This document shows, piece after piece, positions 9,117-17,409 of a stretch of DNA of 64,000 nt. The number at the start of each line of letters is the position of its first letter. Position 1 is the stretch's first letter. The position numbers and the translations under genes are program-made. Source of the stretch: JAVVPO01 sp036655715 (lineage in GTDB: Bacteria; Bacillota; Clostridia; Lachnospirales; Cellulosilyticaceae). The stretch spans positions 26,491 through 90,490 of the forward strand of contig JAVVPO010000002.1 of the NCBI GenBank assembly GCA_036655715.1. Reading direction: 5' to 3'. The notes under the pieces were generated by a model. The model saw only the letters and a program-made list of their open reading frames with translations, ran no database searches and was not told the DNA's origin.

Positions 9117-10013
9117 ATGATACAAGGTACTATAATAAAAGGTATTGCTGGATTTTACTATGTAAAGGTAGAGGGCAAAGTTTATGAGTGTAAAGCAAGA
9201 GGTAGATTTAGAAAAGAAAATATTACACCGTTAATAGGCGATAGAGTAATGATTAGTGTGGTGGATGAAATACAATATAATTCAAATGAATATAGTCAAG
9301 GTACAGTAGAAGAGATTTTAAAGCGTACAAATAAGCTTATTAGGCCGCCAGTTGCTAATGTAGACCAAGGAATAGTAGTTTTTGCAGTAACTTATCCAGA
9401 AATCCATTTAGATCTACTTGATCGCTTTTTGGTTATGGTAGAAATAGAAGGGATAAAGCCTTATATAGTACTTAATAAGATAGATGGAAGTAATCTAGAG
9501 AGTTATAAGTATATAGTGGATGGGTATAGTAAAAGTGGATACGAAGTAGTTTGTGTATCAGCTAAGGAAAAACTTAACGTAGATAGAATTAAGGAAATAT
9601 TGAAAGATAAGACCTCTTTCTTTGCAGGGCCATCAGGAGTAGGTAAATCTACACTACTTAATGCGATTCAACCTGATTTAAAGCTACAAACGGGAGAAGT
9701 TAGTGTCAAAATTAAAAGGGGTAAACATACTACAAGGCATGTAGAATTATTGCCATTAAACCAAGGGGGATATGTATTAGATACCCCAGGGTTTACCTCT
9801 CTTCAATTTGAAGAAATTGATCAAAATGAATTAAGACATTACTTCCCAGAGTTTGGACGATTTGAAGGTAAATGTAAATTTAATGGATGTAGCCATATCC
9901 ATGAACCAGGTTGTAAAGTGAAAGAAGCACTTGAAAAAGGTGAGATGTTCGAACTAAGATATGCAAGTTACGTGACCTATTACAATCAATTAAAAGACAT
10001 AAGGAGATGGTAA
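9117..10013 (+). CDS. rsgA: Ribosome small subunit-dependent GTPase A
   Basis: RsgA is a circularly permuted GTPase that checks late 30S assembly. The 298-residue protein has an N-terminal OB fold, then the G motifs in permuted order: NKID (G4), the P-loop GPSGVGKST (about 171-179) and DTPGF (G3). A C-terminal zinc module, CKFNGCSHIHEPGC, sits at about residues 252-266. It comes 17 bp after prkC and one base before rpe; prpC-prkC-rsgA-rpe-thiN is a standard Firmicutes cluster. Confidence 0.96.
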   Translation: MIQGTIIKGIAGFYYVKVEGKVYECKARGRFRKENITPLIGDRVMISVVDEIQYNSNEYSQGTVEEILKRTNKLIRPPVANVDQGIVVFAVTYPEIHLDLLDRFLVMVEIEGIKPYIVLNKIDGSNLESYKYIVDGYSKSGYEVVCVSAKEKLNVDRIKEILKDKTSFFAGPSGVGKSTLLNAIQPDLKLQTGEVSVKIKRGKHTTRHVELLPLNQGGYVLDTPGFTSLQFEEIDQNELRHYFPEFGRFEGKCKFNGCSHIHEPGCKVKEALEKGEMFELRYASYVTYYNQLKDIRRW

Positions 10014-10014
10014 G

Positions 10015-10680
10015 ATGATACATTTAGCGCCGTCAATATTAGCAGCAGATTTTGCTAATTTAGAAAAAGACATAAAAAGAGTAGAAAAAGCAGGAGCTAC
10101 ATTTATACATGTAGATGTAATGGATGGACATTTTGTGCCTAATATTACCTTAGGAGCACCCATTGCTAAAGCTGTTAGAAAACATATAGAAGGTGTAATG
10201 GATGTGCATTTAATGATTAGTAATCCAGATATGTTCTTAGAAGATTTCAAAGAAGCAGGTACGGATATTTTAACTGTGCATATAGAAGCTTGTACGCATA
10301 TTCATAGAACGATTCAAAGAATTAAGCAGTTAGGTATGAAGGCAGGTGTTTCTTTAAATCCTGGAACACCTGTATCAGTTATAGAAAGTATTATAGATGA
10401 GGTAGATATGGTACTTATCATGTCTGTTAATCCTGGATTTGGTGGTCAAAAATTCATTCCTTATTCCTTGACTAAAATAGCACAAGTAAGAGAAATGGCG
10501 AAGGCTAGAAATAAAAAACTTCTTATTCAAGTTGATGGTGGTGTAGATTTATCTAATGTGGAAGAAGTTATAAGTGCGGGAGCCAATGTTATTGTAGCGG
10601 GATCTGCGGTATTTAGTGCATCTGATCTTGATCAACGTGTAGTAGACTTTAAAGAAATATTTGGAAAATTTGAGGGATAA
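10015..10680 (+). CDS. rpe: Ribulose-phosphate 3-epimerase
   Basis: Rpe interconverts ribulose-5-phosphate and xylulose-5-phosphate in the pentose phosphate pathway. The TIM-barrel sequence has the family landmarks: SILAADFANL at the start, HVDVMDGHFVPN with the metal-binding His and Asp, HLMI, the phosphate loop NPGFGGQKF, and QVDGGV with the second catalytic Asp. At 221 residues it has the normal length. The stop is followed after one base by the thiamine pyrophosphokinase start. Confidence 0.97.
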   Translation: MIHLAPSILAADFANLEKDIKRVEKAGATFIHVDVMDGHFVPNITLGAPIAKAVRKHIEGVMDVHLMISNPDMFLEDFKEAGTDILTVHIEACTHIHRTIQRIKQLGMKAGVSLNPGTPVSVIESIIDEVDMVLIMSVNPGFGGQKFIPYSLTKIAQVREMAKARNKKLLIQVDGGVDLSNVEEVISAGANVIVAGSAVFSASDLDQRVVDFKEIFGKFEG

Positions 10681-10681
10681 G

Positions 10682-11314
10682 ATGAAAATACTTATTTTAA
10701 CAAATGGAGAATATGGAGATTACTCATTTTGTAAAGATATTAGTGGGTATGATAAGGTGATATGTGCAGATAATGGGATGAAACATGCTCGGCATTTAGG
10801 TATTGTACCGGACTATATTATTGGAGATTTTGATAGTAGCGCTCAGGAAGACTTAGTCTATTTTAAAGAGAAGAATAGCACTATTTATAAAGTGCCTCAG
10901 ATAAAAGATGAAACAGATACAGAACTTGCTATGGACAAGGCGATAAGCTTAGGGGCGTCATATGTCGATATATATGGCGGTGTGGGGAGTAGAATGGATC
11001 ACACCTTGGGAAATATACACCTTTTATATAAAGCTCTTAGAAGTGACGTAAGGGTATCTCTGGTGAATTCTAATAATAATATTGTATTGATAGAAGATGC
11101 GGTAGTTTTAGAAGGAGAGGTGGGCCAATTAGTAAGTCTCATTCCTTTTACTGAAGAAGTAACAGGTGTGAATACTTGTGGATTGGCTTACAAGCTTGCA
11201 GATGGGATATTTGAAATGGGTAAACCATATGGTGTAAGTAATTATATGACTGAAAAAGAAGCAAAAGTAGAAATAAAAACAGGAAAACTTTTGGTGATAA
11301 AAAGTAACGATTAA
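10682..11314 (+). CDS. thiN: Thiamine pyrophosphokinase
   Basis: This enzyme converts thiamine to thiamine diphosphate with ATP. The sequence shows the family's CADNGMKHARHLGIVPDYIIGDFDS segment in pieces (CADNG, PDYIIGDFDS), the acidic metal site DETDTELAM, and GGVGSRMDHTLGNI. A TTG start at 10661 would overlap rpe by 20 bases; the ATG at 10682, placed after a GAGGGA site, gives 210 residues, the usual size. It ends the prpC-prkC-rsgA-rpe unit; a strong terminator begins at the stop. Confidence 0.94.
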   Translation: MKILILTNGEYGDYSFCKDISGYDKVICADNGMKHARHLGIVPDYIIGDFDSSAQEDLVYFKEKNSTIYKVPQIKDETDTELAMDKAISLGASYVDIYGGVGSRMDHTLGNIHLLYKALRSDVRVSLVNSNNNIVLIEDAVVLEGEVGQLVSLIPFTEEVTGVNTCGLAYKLADGIFEMGKPYGVSNYMTEKEAKVEIKTGKLLVIKSND

Positions 11315-11345
11315 AAATGTGGGTTTCACTCACATTTTTTTTTGT
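11313..11345 (+). terminator. Terminator after thiN
   Basis: A 12-bp stem (11313-11324 with 11328-11339, one G-U pair) with a TTC loop runs into a long T tract. It directly follows the thiN stop. Confidence 0.9.
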
Positions 11346-11393
11346 TTTGAATAATATGGTTATATAGTTGATAAATGGAAGCAGGTAGTGCAT

Positions 11394-11534
11394 ATGAAAA
11401 AACGTGTAATCGGCTTATCATGCTTTTGTATAGGGTGTGGAATGATACTCGTAGTGGTAGTACCTGCGCTGGGCTGGGTTCTAACGGCAGCAGCTCTGCT
11501 TATCATTGCAGGCTATATACTTGCGTGTTGTTAA
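11394..11534 (+). CDS. Small Cys-containing membrane peptide, 46 residues
   Basis: I do not recognise a named family. The 46-residue frame starts MKKRVIGLSC and has a basic N-terminus. A CxCxxC motif (C10, C12, C15) follows, then a hydrophobic helix at about 17-43 with a Pro and a Gly-Trp in it, and the peptide ends in two cysteines (C45, C46). A GGAAGCAGG ribosome site precedes the ATG. The spoVM start lies only 13 bases past its stop, with a GGAGG between them, so the two are probably translated from one mRNA. The location suggests a spore-coat or forespore-membrane role, but that is inference only. Confidence 0.6.
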   Translation: MKKRVIGLSCFCIGCGMILVVVVPALGWVLTAAALLIIAGYILACC

Positions 11535-11547
11535 TGGAGGTGTATCT

Positions 11548-11631
11548 ATGGTTATTAAAATTGTTAAACCACCCAAATTAGTAGGAAAGATTTTAGCTAA
11601 AATCTTTGGAATAAAAAGACAAGATTCTTAA
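11548..11631 (+). CDS. spoVM: Stage V sporulation protein M (SpoVM), 27 residues
   Basis: SpoVM is a short amphipathic helix that recognises the convex forespore membrane and anchors SpoIVA, so starting the coat. The peptide starts MVIKIVKPPKLVGKIL and ends GIKRQDS. It aligns without gaps to Bacillus SpoVM: Pro9, Lys10, Gly13, Ile15, Gly21, Arg24 and Asp26 coincide, and Pro9 is the residue needed for correct localisation. A GGAGG site lies 7 bases before the ATG. The position between thiN and an oppositely oriented rpmB is also that of B. subtilis spoVM. Its partner spoIVA is at 44184. Confidence 0.92.
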   Translation: MVIKIVKPPKLVGKILAKIFGIKRQDS

Positions 11632-11651
11632 AAGAAAAAATAAATACAAAT

Positions 11652-11682
11652 AAAGGGAGTACCAATTGGTACTCCCTTTAAA
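11652..11682. terminator. Bidirectional terminator between spoVM and rpmB
   Basis: A perfect 12-bp stem (11652-11663 with 11668-11679) with an AATT loop has A-rich sequence on one side and T-rich sequence on the other as read from either strand. It separates the convergent spoVM (+) and rpmB (-). Confidence 0.88.
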
Positions 11683-11742
11683 ACAAAAATTCCATATTAT
11701 ATCTATAGTAGATAGGGAATATGGAATAATGCATATCTCTAA

Positions 11743-11928
11743 TTAAGCACGAGAAACTAAATTTGAACGTAAACAACGTGTACACACGTTCATTGTTCTA
11801 ACAGCACCATTTTGTGCTACTCTAACTTTTTTTACGTTTGCTTTCCACATTTTATTTGATCTTCTATGAGAGTGGCTGACTTTAATTCCAAAGTGCACGT
11901 CTTTTGAGCAGATTTCACATTTTGCCAC
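11743..11928 (-). CDS. rpmB: 50S ribosomal protein L28
   Basis: L28 is a small protein of the large ribosomal subunit. The 61-residue sequence starts MAKCEICSKDVHFG and ends with CTRCLRSNLV, so it is the zinc-ribbon form with two CxxC pairs. The frame stays open upstream to 11967, but a GTG at 11928 directly before GCA AAA TGT, with an AGGAGG site 5 bases before it, gives the normal N-terminus. It lies alone on the - strand, back-to-back with yloU, as in Bacillus. Confidence 0.97.
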   Translation of the reverse strand: MAKCEICSKDVHFGIKVSHSHRRSNKMWKANVKKVRVAQNGAVRTMNVCTRCLRSNLVSRA

Positions 11929-11972
11929 AATAAACACCTCCTTGATTCTAAATCCGTGACATAACAAATGAT

Positions 11973-12001
11973 ATTTTAACAGATAATAAGATAGATTTCA
12001 A
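11973..12001 (-). promoter_or_regulatory. Promoter of rpmB
   Basis: On the - strand TTGAAA (11996-12001) is followed after 17 bp by TAAAAT (11973-11978), with a TG one base before the -10. The start codon is 45 bases downstream of the -10. Confidence 0.7.
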
Positions 12002-12085
12002 GCTGTTACATAATATTTATTTTATTAATCAAGAAATCTTCCTTTACTGTACCATATTAAGGGGTTTATTTATATAGTATTATTA

Positions 12086-12094
12086 TGTTATAAT
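12086..12094 (+). promoter_or_regulatory. Extended -10 promoter of yloU-fakA
   Basis: TGTTATAAT at 12086-12094 is a perfect -10 with the TGn extension; the -35 region is weak. It lies 64 bases before the yloU ATG and divergent from the rpmB promoter. Confidence 0.65.
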
Positions 12095-12157
12095 AGTATG
12101 AATAAATAAGTAATATAAAGTATATATGTATATATATATCAAACAAGGAGGTAAGTT

Positions 12158-12514
12158 ATGGCAGGGAAATTTTCTAATGAATATGGAACGATTACGATTG
12201 ATGAAGAAGTTATTGCTCAGATTAGTGGTATAACTGCTATGGAATGCTATGGAATAGTTGGAATGGCAGCTAGAAATGTAAAAGATGGTATTGTTCAACT
12301 TTTAAGAGGCGAGAGTCTTACAAAAGGTATTGCTGTTGAAGTAAAGGATAATAGTATAGATATAGAGTTCCACATTATTGTAGAATATGGAACTAAAATT
12401 TCCGCTGTTACAGACAATCTCATGAGTACTGTAAAATATAAACTGAAAGAAATACTAGGGCTTGAGGTTCAAAAAATCAGAATATATGTTGAGGGTGTAA
12501 GAGTAGATCACTAA
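12158..12514 (+). CDS. yloU: Asp23/Gls24 family envelope stress protein (YloU)
   Basis: This 118-residue protein belongs to the Asp23 (DUF322) family. Its members form cytosolic assemblies at the membrane linked to envelope stress; the exact function of the YloU branch is unclear. The N-terminus GTITIDEEVIAQISG and the central GIVGMA are family features. A strong AAGGAGG precedes the ATG. It sits 37 bp upstream of fakA, a near-universal Firmicutes pair, so a role connected to fatty-acid activation or the membrane is plausible. Confidence 0.92.
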   Translation: MAGKFSNEYGTITIDEEVIAQISGITAMECYGIVGMAARNVKDGIVQLLRGESLTKGIAVEVKDNSIDIEFHIIVEYGTKISAVTDNLMSTVKYKLKEILGLEVQKIRIYVEGVRVDH

Positions 12515-12551
12515 TACACTACAAGAGTGGAAATTTGAGGAGGCACGAAAA

Positions 12552-14186
12552 GTGAAATTAGAAACAATAGATGCTAAGCTACTTCAAAGTATGTTTGTAG
12601 CGGGAGCTAAATTACTAGATGAAAGAAAAGACATGATTAATGAACTGAATGTTTTTCCAGTACCAGATGGAGATACAGGAACAAATATGTCATTAACGAT
12701 GTTAGCAGCTGCAAAAGAAGTACAAGCAATTGAGGCAGTAAGTGTAGATGCAGTAGGTAAAGCAGCTTCTACAGGCTCACTAAGAGGAGCTAGAGGAAAT
12801 TCAGGGGTTATCTTATCACAGCTTATTCGTGGTTTTGCAAAAGGGTTAACAGAAGAGAAGATTGATACATTAACACTTGCTAATGCATTCCAGATGGGCG
12901 TAGATACCGCATATAAAGCTGTTATGAAGCCGAAAGAAGGTACAATCCTTACAGTAGCTAGAGAAGTAGCAAGCAAAGCTATGCAACTTAGCATGGAGAT
13001 AACTGATATTGAAGAGTTTGCAAGAAAAGTTATTCAACATGGATATGATGTACTTAGTCAAACACCTGAGATGTTACCAGTTCTTAAAGAAGCTGGAGTA
13101 GTAGATGCAGGCGGAGAAGGCCTTATGAGTATTCTTGAAGGGGCTGCTATGGTTATAACAGGAGATATCAAAATAGATATTGTTAAACCAGTAGCTAAAA
13201 CAAATGCATTTAGTGCTTTAAAAACATTTAATACAGAAGATATTACTTTTGGATACTGTACGGAGTTTATTGTAAATAGAGATTTAAGTAAGAACTATGA
13301 TGAATATGCTACAAGAGATTATTTAGATACAATTGGAGATAGTATTGTTGTAGTATCAGATGAAGAGTATATCAAAGTACATGTACACACAGATAATCCT
13401 GGACTTGCTCTTCAAAAGGCATTAGAGTTTGGAAGCCTTACAAGTATCAAGATAGAGAATATGCGTGAGCAGCATTCTTCTATTTTTGAGGAAGGTGAAG
13501 AAACTCCAAAGAAAGAAGAACTAAGAAAAGAAATTGCGTTTGTATCTATAGCTGCAGGCAGTGGTATCGCGGAAATTATGAAAAGTCTTGGTGTTGATGT
13601 AGTCATCGAAGGTGGTCAAACTATGAACCCAAGTATAGAAGATATTGCTAAAGCAGTTGCAAAATGTCATGCAAAAGATGTTGTTGTACTACCAAACAAT
13701 AAAAATATTATTTTAGCAGCAGAGCAAGCAGCAGCTGTTACAGAAGATTGTAAAGTACATGTTATTCCATCAAATACTATGCCACAAGGTATATCAGCAA
13801 TGATTGGATATGACAATACAAGTCATGAGATAGAGCAAACTGTAGAGAATATGAGAGAGTCTATGTCACTAGTTGAGACAGCTCAAATTACAATAGCTGT
13901 TAGAGATACGACTATAGATGGGCAAGAAATCAAAGAAGGTGAATACTTAGGTATTTTAGAAGGCAATATTGTAGTTCATAATGTAGATCTAAAAGAAACC
14001 TTCAAAGAATTAATAGTGAAGATGAATGAAGAAGCGGAGATTATAACAGTGTATTATGGAGAAGATATTACGGAGGAAGTAGCAGGGGAGTACTTAGAAG
14101 AAGCTCAGGCATTATTCCCAAATGCAGATGTTGAACTTCACCATGGTAATCAGCCAGTGTATTACTTTATGATTTCAGCGGAATAA
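12552..14186 (+). CDS. fakA: Fatty acid kinase catalytic subunit FakA (DAK2 domain, YloV)
   Basis: FakA phosphorylates fatty acids held by a FakB protein, giving acyl-phosphate for PlsY/PlsX and phospholipid synthesis. The N-terminal DhaL-like nucleotide domain shows NVFPVPDGDTGTNM (about 33-46) with the Mg-binding aspartates and SLRGARGNSGVILSQ (about 76-90). The DegV-like C-terminal half is of family length (544 residues in all). The start is GTG at 12552 after GAGGAGGC. No fakB gene is visible in the window; plsX and plsY, which share its substrate, are at 23845 and 42487. Confidence 0.93.
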   Translation: MKLETIDAKLLQSMFVAGAKLLDERKDMINELNVFPVPDGDTGTNMSLTMLAAAKEVQAIEAVSVDAVGKAASTGSLRGARGNSGVILSQLIRGFAKGLTEEKIDTLTLANAFQMGVDTAYKAVMKPKEGTILTVAREVASKAMQLSMEITDIEEFARKVIQHGYDVLSQTPEMLPVLKEAGVVDAGGEGLMSILEGAAMVITGDIKIDIVKPVAKTNAFSALKTFNTEDITFGYCTEFIVNRDLSKNYDEYATRDYLDTIGDSIVVVSDEEYIKVHVHTDNPGLALQKALEFGSLTSIKIENMREQHSSIFEEGEETPKKEELRKEIAFVSIAAGSGIAEIMKSLGVDVVIEGGQTMNPSIEDIAKAVAKCHAKDVVVLPNNKNIILAAEQAAAVTEDCKVHVIPSNTMPQGISAMIGYDNTSHEIEQTVENMRESMSLVETAQITIAVRDTTIDGQEIKEGEYLGILEGNIVVHNVDLKETFKELIVKMNEEAEIITVYYGEDITEEVAGEYLEEAQALFPNADVELHHGNQPVYYFMISAE

Positions 14187-14194
14187 TAACTGTG

Positions 14195-14224
14195 AAAAGA
14201 CTAAAGCTTGCCTTTAGTCTTTTT
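14195..14224 (+). terminator. Terminator after fakA
   Basis: A 12-bp stem (14195-14206 with 14212-14223) with a 5-base loop ends in a T run, 8 bases after the fakA stop. Confidence 0.85.
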
Positions 14225-14260
14225 CATTTATACATATTACAGATAAAGTGGTGATTGAAG

Positions 14261-16321
14261 ATGAAACTACAAGAATCTATAGTAACCCTAAAAGGGATAG
14301 GTGATCAGACAGCTAATAAATTTCATAAGTTAGGTGTATATACTTTGCAAAACCTCATTGAACATTATCCAAAAGAATATGAGGATAGAAGAAAAGTTAT
14401 GAGTATATGTGATACAGATATGGAAGAAGAAAATAATATTATAGCTACCGTAGCTTCTGTGCCGCAAGTATCCAAAAAAGGAAGACATATTATTGTCTCT
14501 TTCCGGGTGAAAGATGAAACGGGCAGCATTTTTGTTGCTTTTTTTGGACAACCTTATATGAAAAATAATTTTGTATTGGGACAAACTTATAATTTTTATG
14601 GAAAAATTAAAAAACAGTATGGAAAAATTGAAATGGAATCTCCGGAATACGAAAAAATTGGAGAAGCAGGTGTAGCCAAGGGTGCTAAAATTACACCTAT
14701 TTATCCATCTACTAGTAAACTTTCCCAAAAGGTTATTAGACAAATGATAGAAAGTGTACTTAAAGAGTGTATGCCTTTAATCAAAGAAACTTTGCCAGAA
14801 GTTATTCGAGAAAAGTATGCTTTGGTTTCTAAACCATATGCTATAACAAATATACATTTTCCAGAAAGTGATGAAGCATTTTTTGAAGCAAGAAAGAGAT
14901 TGGTATTTGAAGAACTTTTGATGTTACAGCTGAGCTTATATACGCTTAAATCTGATTTTGCTAAAAAAAATCAAGGATTATCCAAAAATCTGCCAAATGA
15001 TTTTATGGAATTTATAAAAAGTTTACCTTTTGCATTAACAGGTGCCCAAAAGAGAGTGCTTAATGAAATTATAAAAGATATGAAGAGTCCTTTTGTGGGA
15101 AATAGGCTTGTACAAGGGGATGTAGGTTCAGGAAAGACTGTAGTAGCAGCGGTTGCTTTGTTTATTGCAGTTAGAAACAACTTACAGGGTGCACTTATGG
15201 CGCCAACAGAAGTATTAGCCAAGCAGCACTATGAGTTTTTAATGCAAGTATTTGAACCTTTTGGTATGCGGATAGCCCTTTTGACAGGTTCGACTACTAA
15301 AAAACAAAAAAACCAAATATTAGAAGGTCTTAATCAAAGTGAAATTGACATCTTAGTAGGAACGCATGCCCTTATAGAAGAAAATGTAACACCTCCAAGA
15401 CTTGGGTTGGTGATTACAGATGAGCAGCATCGATTTGGCGTAAGACAAAGGCTAAAGCTTTCAGAAAAAGGTGTTACACCAGATGTTATTGTTATGACAG
15501 CTACACCTATACCTAGGACACTTGCTTTGATTCTTTATGGAGATATGGATATTTCTATTATTGATGAATTACCACCAGGGAGACAACCGATCAAGACAAA
15601 TGCGGTGGACTCGGCTTACCACCCAAGAATCTATACTTTCATTCAGAAACAGGTAGAAGAGGGAAGACAATGCTATATTATTTGTCCAATGGTAGAAGAA
15701 AATGAGAAACAAAGCGAACTAAAAAGTGTGGTAGAGTATACCGAATATTTAAGTAGTAAAGTCTTTACGAATATTCCTATAGAATATCTACATGGAAAGA
15801 TGAAATCTAGGGAAAAAAATGAAGTTATGGAACGATTTGCTAAAGCTGAAATAAAAATCCTTGTGTCTACAACTGTAGTGGAGGTAGGGGTAAACGTACC
15901 TAATGCAACAGTGATGCTTATAGAAAATGCCGAACGATTTGGCCTAGCTCAGCTTCATCAGCTTAGAGGGCGAGTAGGTAGAGGAAAGCATAAATCTTAT
16001 TGTGTGTTAGTGAGTGACTCGAAGAATAAAGTGACTAAAAAACGATTAAAGATTATGGAAGAAAGTACAGATGGATTTGTTATTGCAGATACAGATCTTA
16101 AGTTAAGAGGGCCTGGTGAATTTTTTGGAACAAGGCAACATGGTCTTCCAGAAATGAAGATTGCAAATTTATATACAGATAGTAATACATTAAAGCAAGT
16201 ACAAGAAGAAGCGAAAATAATATTGCAACAAGATCCAGCTCTTGAAAAAATAGAAAATAAATACTTATTAGAAGAGCTTATGGAGAAAATCAATCAAGAA
16301 GATATACACAAAGCATTATAA
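14261..16321 (+). CDS. recG: ATP-dependent DNA helicase RecG
   Basis: RecG reverses stalled forks and branch-migrates Holliday junctions. The 686-residue protein has the N-terminal wedge (OB) domain at about 50-145, then the SF2 helicase core with Walker A GDVGSGKT (about 285-292), DEQH box (about 386-389), TATPIPRTL, and QLRGRVGRG. A TTG at 14255 is also in frame; the ATG at 14261 is preferred because it sits 7 bases from GGTG, although the ribosome site is weak. It follows fakA as in many Firmicutes, separated here by a terminator. Confidence 0.96.
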   Translation: MKLQESIVTLKGIGDQTANKFHKLGVYTLQNLIEHYPKEYEDRRKVMSICDTDMEEENNIIATVASVPQVSKKGRHIIVSFRVKDETGSIFVAFFGQPYMKNNFVLGQTYNFYGKIKKQYGKIEMESPEYEKIGEAGVAKGAKITPIYPSTSKLSQKVIRQMIESVLKECMPLIKETLPEVIREKYALVSKPYAITNIHFPESDEAFFEARKRLVFEELLMLQLSLYTLKSDFAKKNQGLSKNLPNDFMEFIKSLPFALTGAQKRVLNEIIKDMKSPFVGNRLVQGDVGSGKTVVAAVALFIAVRNNLQGALMAPTEVLAKQHYEFLMQVFEPFGMRIALLTGSTTKKQKNQILEGLNQSEIDILVGTHALIEENVTPPRLGLVITDEQHRFGVRQRLKLSEKGVTPDVIVMTATPIPRTLALILYGDMDISIIDELPPGRQPIKTNAVDSAYHPRIYTFIQKQVEEGRQCYIICPMVEENEKQSELKSVVEYTEYLSSKVFTNIPIEYLHGKMKSREKNEVMERFAKAEIKILVSTTVVEVGVNVPNATVMLIENAERFGLAQLHQLRGRVGRGKHKSYCVLVSDSKNKVTKKRLKIMEESTDGFVIADTDLKLRGPGEFFGTRQHGLPEMKIANLYTDSNTLKQVQEEAKIILQQDPALEKIENKYLLEELMEKINQEDIHKAL

Positions 16322-16363
16322 AATAGACAGCAGATGAGTATGTTTGTAACAAGGAGGATTATT

Positions 16364-16912
16364 TTGAGAATAATTAGTGGAAAATGTAGAGGAACAAAGC
16401 TTGAAGCCCCAGGGGGAATGAGTACTAGACCAACTACAGATCGAATTAAAGAAACATTATTTAATATTATAGCCTTTGATTTACCAGGATGTAAGTTTTT
16501 GGATTTATTTGGTGGAAGTGGAGCAATAGGAATAGAAGCTTTAAGTCGTGGAGCAGAAAAAGTTGTATTTATTGACAATGGTCAGGAAGCTACCAAATGT
16601 ATTAACAAAAATTTGCAAAAAACGGGATTGCAAAATTTGGGAATAGTATATAATATAGATGTATATAGTGGTATTAAGAAGTTAGGAAGTCAAAATGCAA
16701 AATTTGACATTATATTCTTAGACCCACCTTATAATCTAGTAGGGTTAAATGAAATATTTAAGGAAATAGTAGAAAATGATTTGTTAGCTGATAAGGGCTA
16801 TATCATCTTAGAAAATGCATCAGAAGCTATAAAAATTGAAAATGAAAAACTAAAGTTAGCTAGAGAAAAAGTGTACAAGACGACAACTTTAAGTTTTTTT
16901 GAAAGGATATAA
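16364..16912 (+). CDS. rsmD: 16S rRNA (guanine(966)-N2)-methyltransferase RsmD
   Basis: RsmD methylates G966 of 16S rRNA. The SAM motif DLFGGSGAIGIEALSRGA lies at about residues 45-62 and the catalytic DPPY at about 119-122. The frame is open back to 16334, but a perfect AAGGAGG at 16351-16357 points to the TTG at 16364, giving the standard MRIISGKCRG N-terminus and 182 residues. coaD follows after 5 bases, the usual rsmD-coaD pair. Confidence 0.94.
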   Translation: MRIISGKCRGTKLEAPGGMSTRPTTDRIKETLFNIIAFDLPGCKFLDLFGGSGAIGIEALSRGAEKVVFIDNGQEATKCINKNLQKTGLQNLGIVYNIDVYSGIKKLGSQNAKFDIIFLDPPYNLVGLNEIFKEIVENDLLADKGYIILENASEAIKIENEKLKLAREKVYKTTTLSFFERI

Positions 16913-16917
16913 GCAAA

Positions 16918-17397
16918 GTGAAAATAGGAATTTACCCAGGAAGTTTTGACCCAGTTACGAAGGGACATATGGATGTTATTGAAAGAGCTTCAAAATTAGT
17001 TGATGTTCTTATTGTTTCAGTACTCACCAATCCTCATAAGAATTCAGGGATGTTTACTATAGAAGAGAGGATGGATCTACTAAGTAATAGTGCAAAACAT
17101 ATCTCGAATATTCAAATTGATTCTTTTTCAGGACTTTTAGTAGACTATGCCAAGGAAAAAGAAGCGTGTGTTATTGTTAGAGGACTAAGAGCGGTAACAG
17201 ATTTTGAATATGAGATGCAAATGGCACAGATTAATAAAAGTCTTTTGCCTGAAGTAGAAACTGTTTTTCTAGTTACCAACGCAGAATATTCTTTTTTAAG
17301 TTCAAGTTCAGTAAGAGAACTTGCTATGTTTAAAGGTAAATTTCATAGCTTAGTTCCAAAGTATGTGGCAAATAAATTAGATGAAAAGTTTCATTAA
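16918..17397 (+). CDS. coaD: Phosphopantetheine adenylyltransferase
   Basis: CoaD makes dephospho-CoA from 4'-phosphopantetheine and ATP, the fourth step of coenzyme A synthesis. The nucleotidyltransferase signatures are GSFDPVTKGHMD (about 8-19, with the TxGH motif), VRGLRAVTDFEYE and SSSSVREL near the C-terminus. The length of 159 residues is typical. It starts with GTG, five bases after rsmD, without a strong ribosome site, suggesting translational coupling. Confidence 0.96.
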   Translation: MKIGIYPGSFDPVTKGHMDVIERASKLVDVLIVSVLTNPHKNSGMFTIEERMDLLSNSAKHISNIQIDSFSGLLVDYAKEKEACVIVRGLRAVTDFEYEMQMAQINKSLLPEVETVFLVTNAEYSFLSSSSVRELAMFKGKFHSLVPKYVANKLDEKFH

Positions 17398-17409
17398 GGA
17401 GGCGTTAGC

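Noticed and set aside
11349..11377. SigE-like promoter GAATAAT-N14-GATAAATG before the 46-residue peptide
   Set aside because: The start site would fall at about 11384, inside or beyond the ribosome site of the gene, and the -10 match is only 5 of 8.
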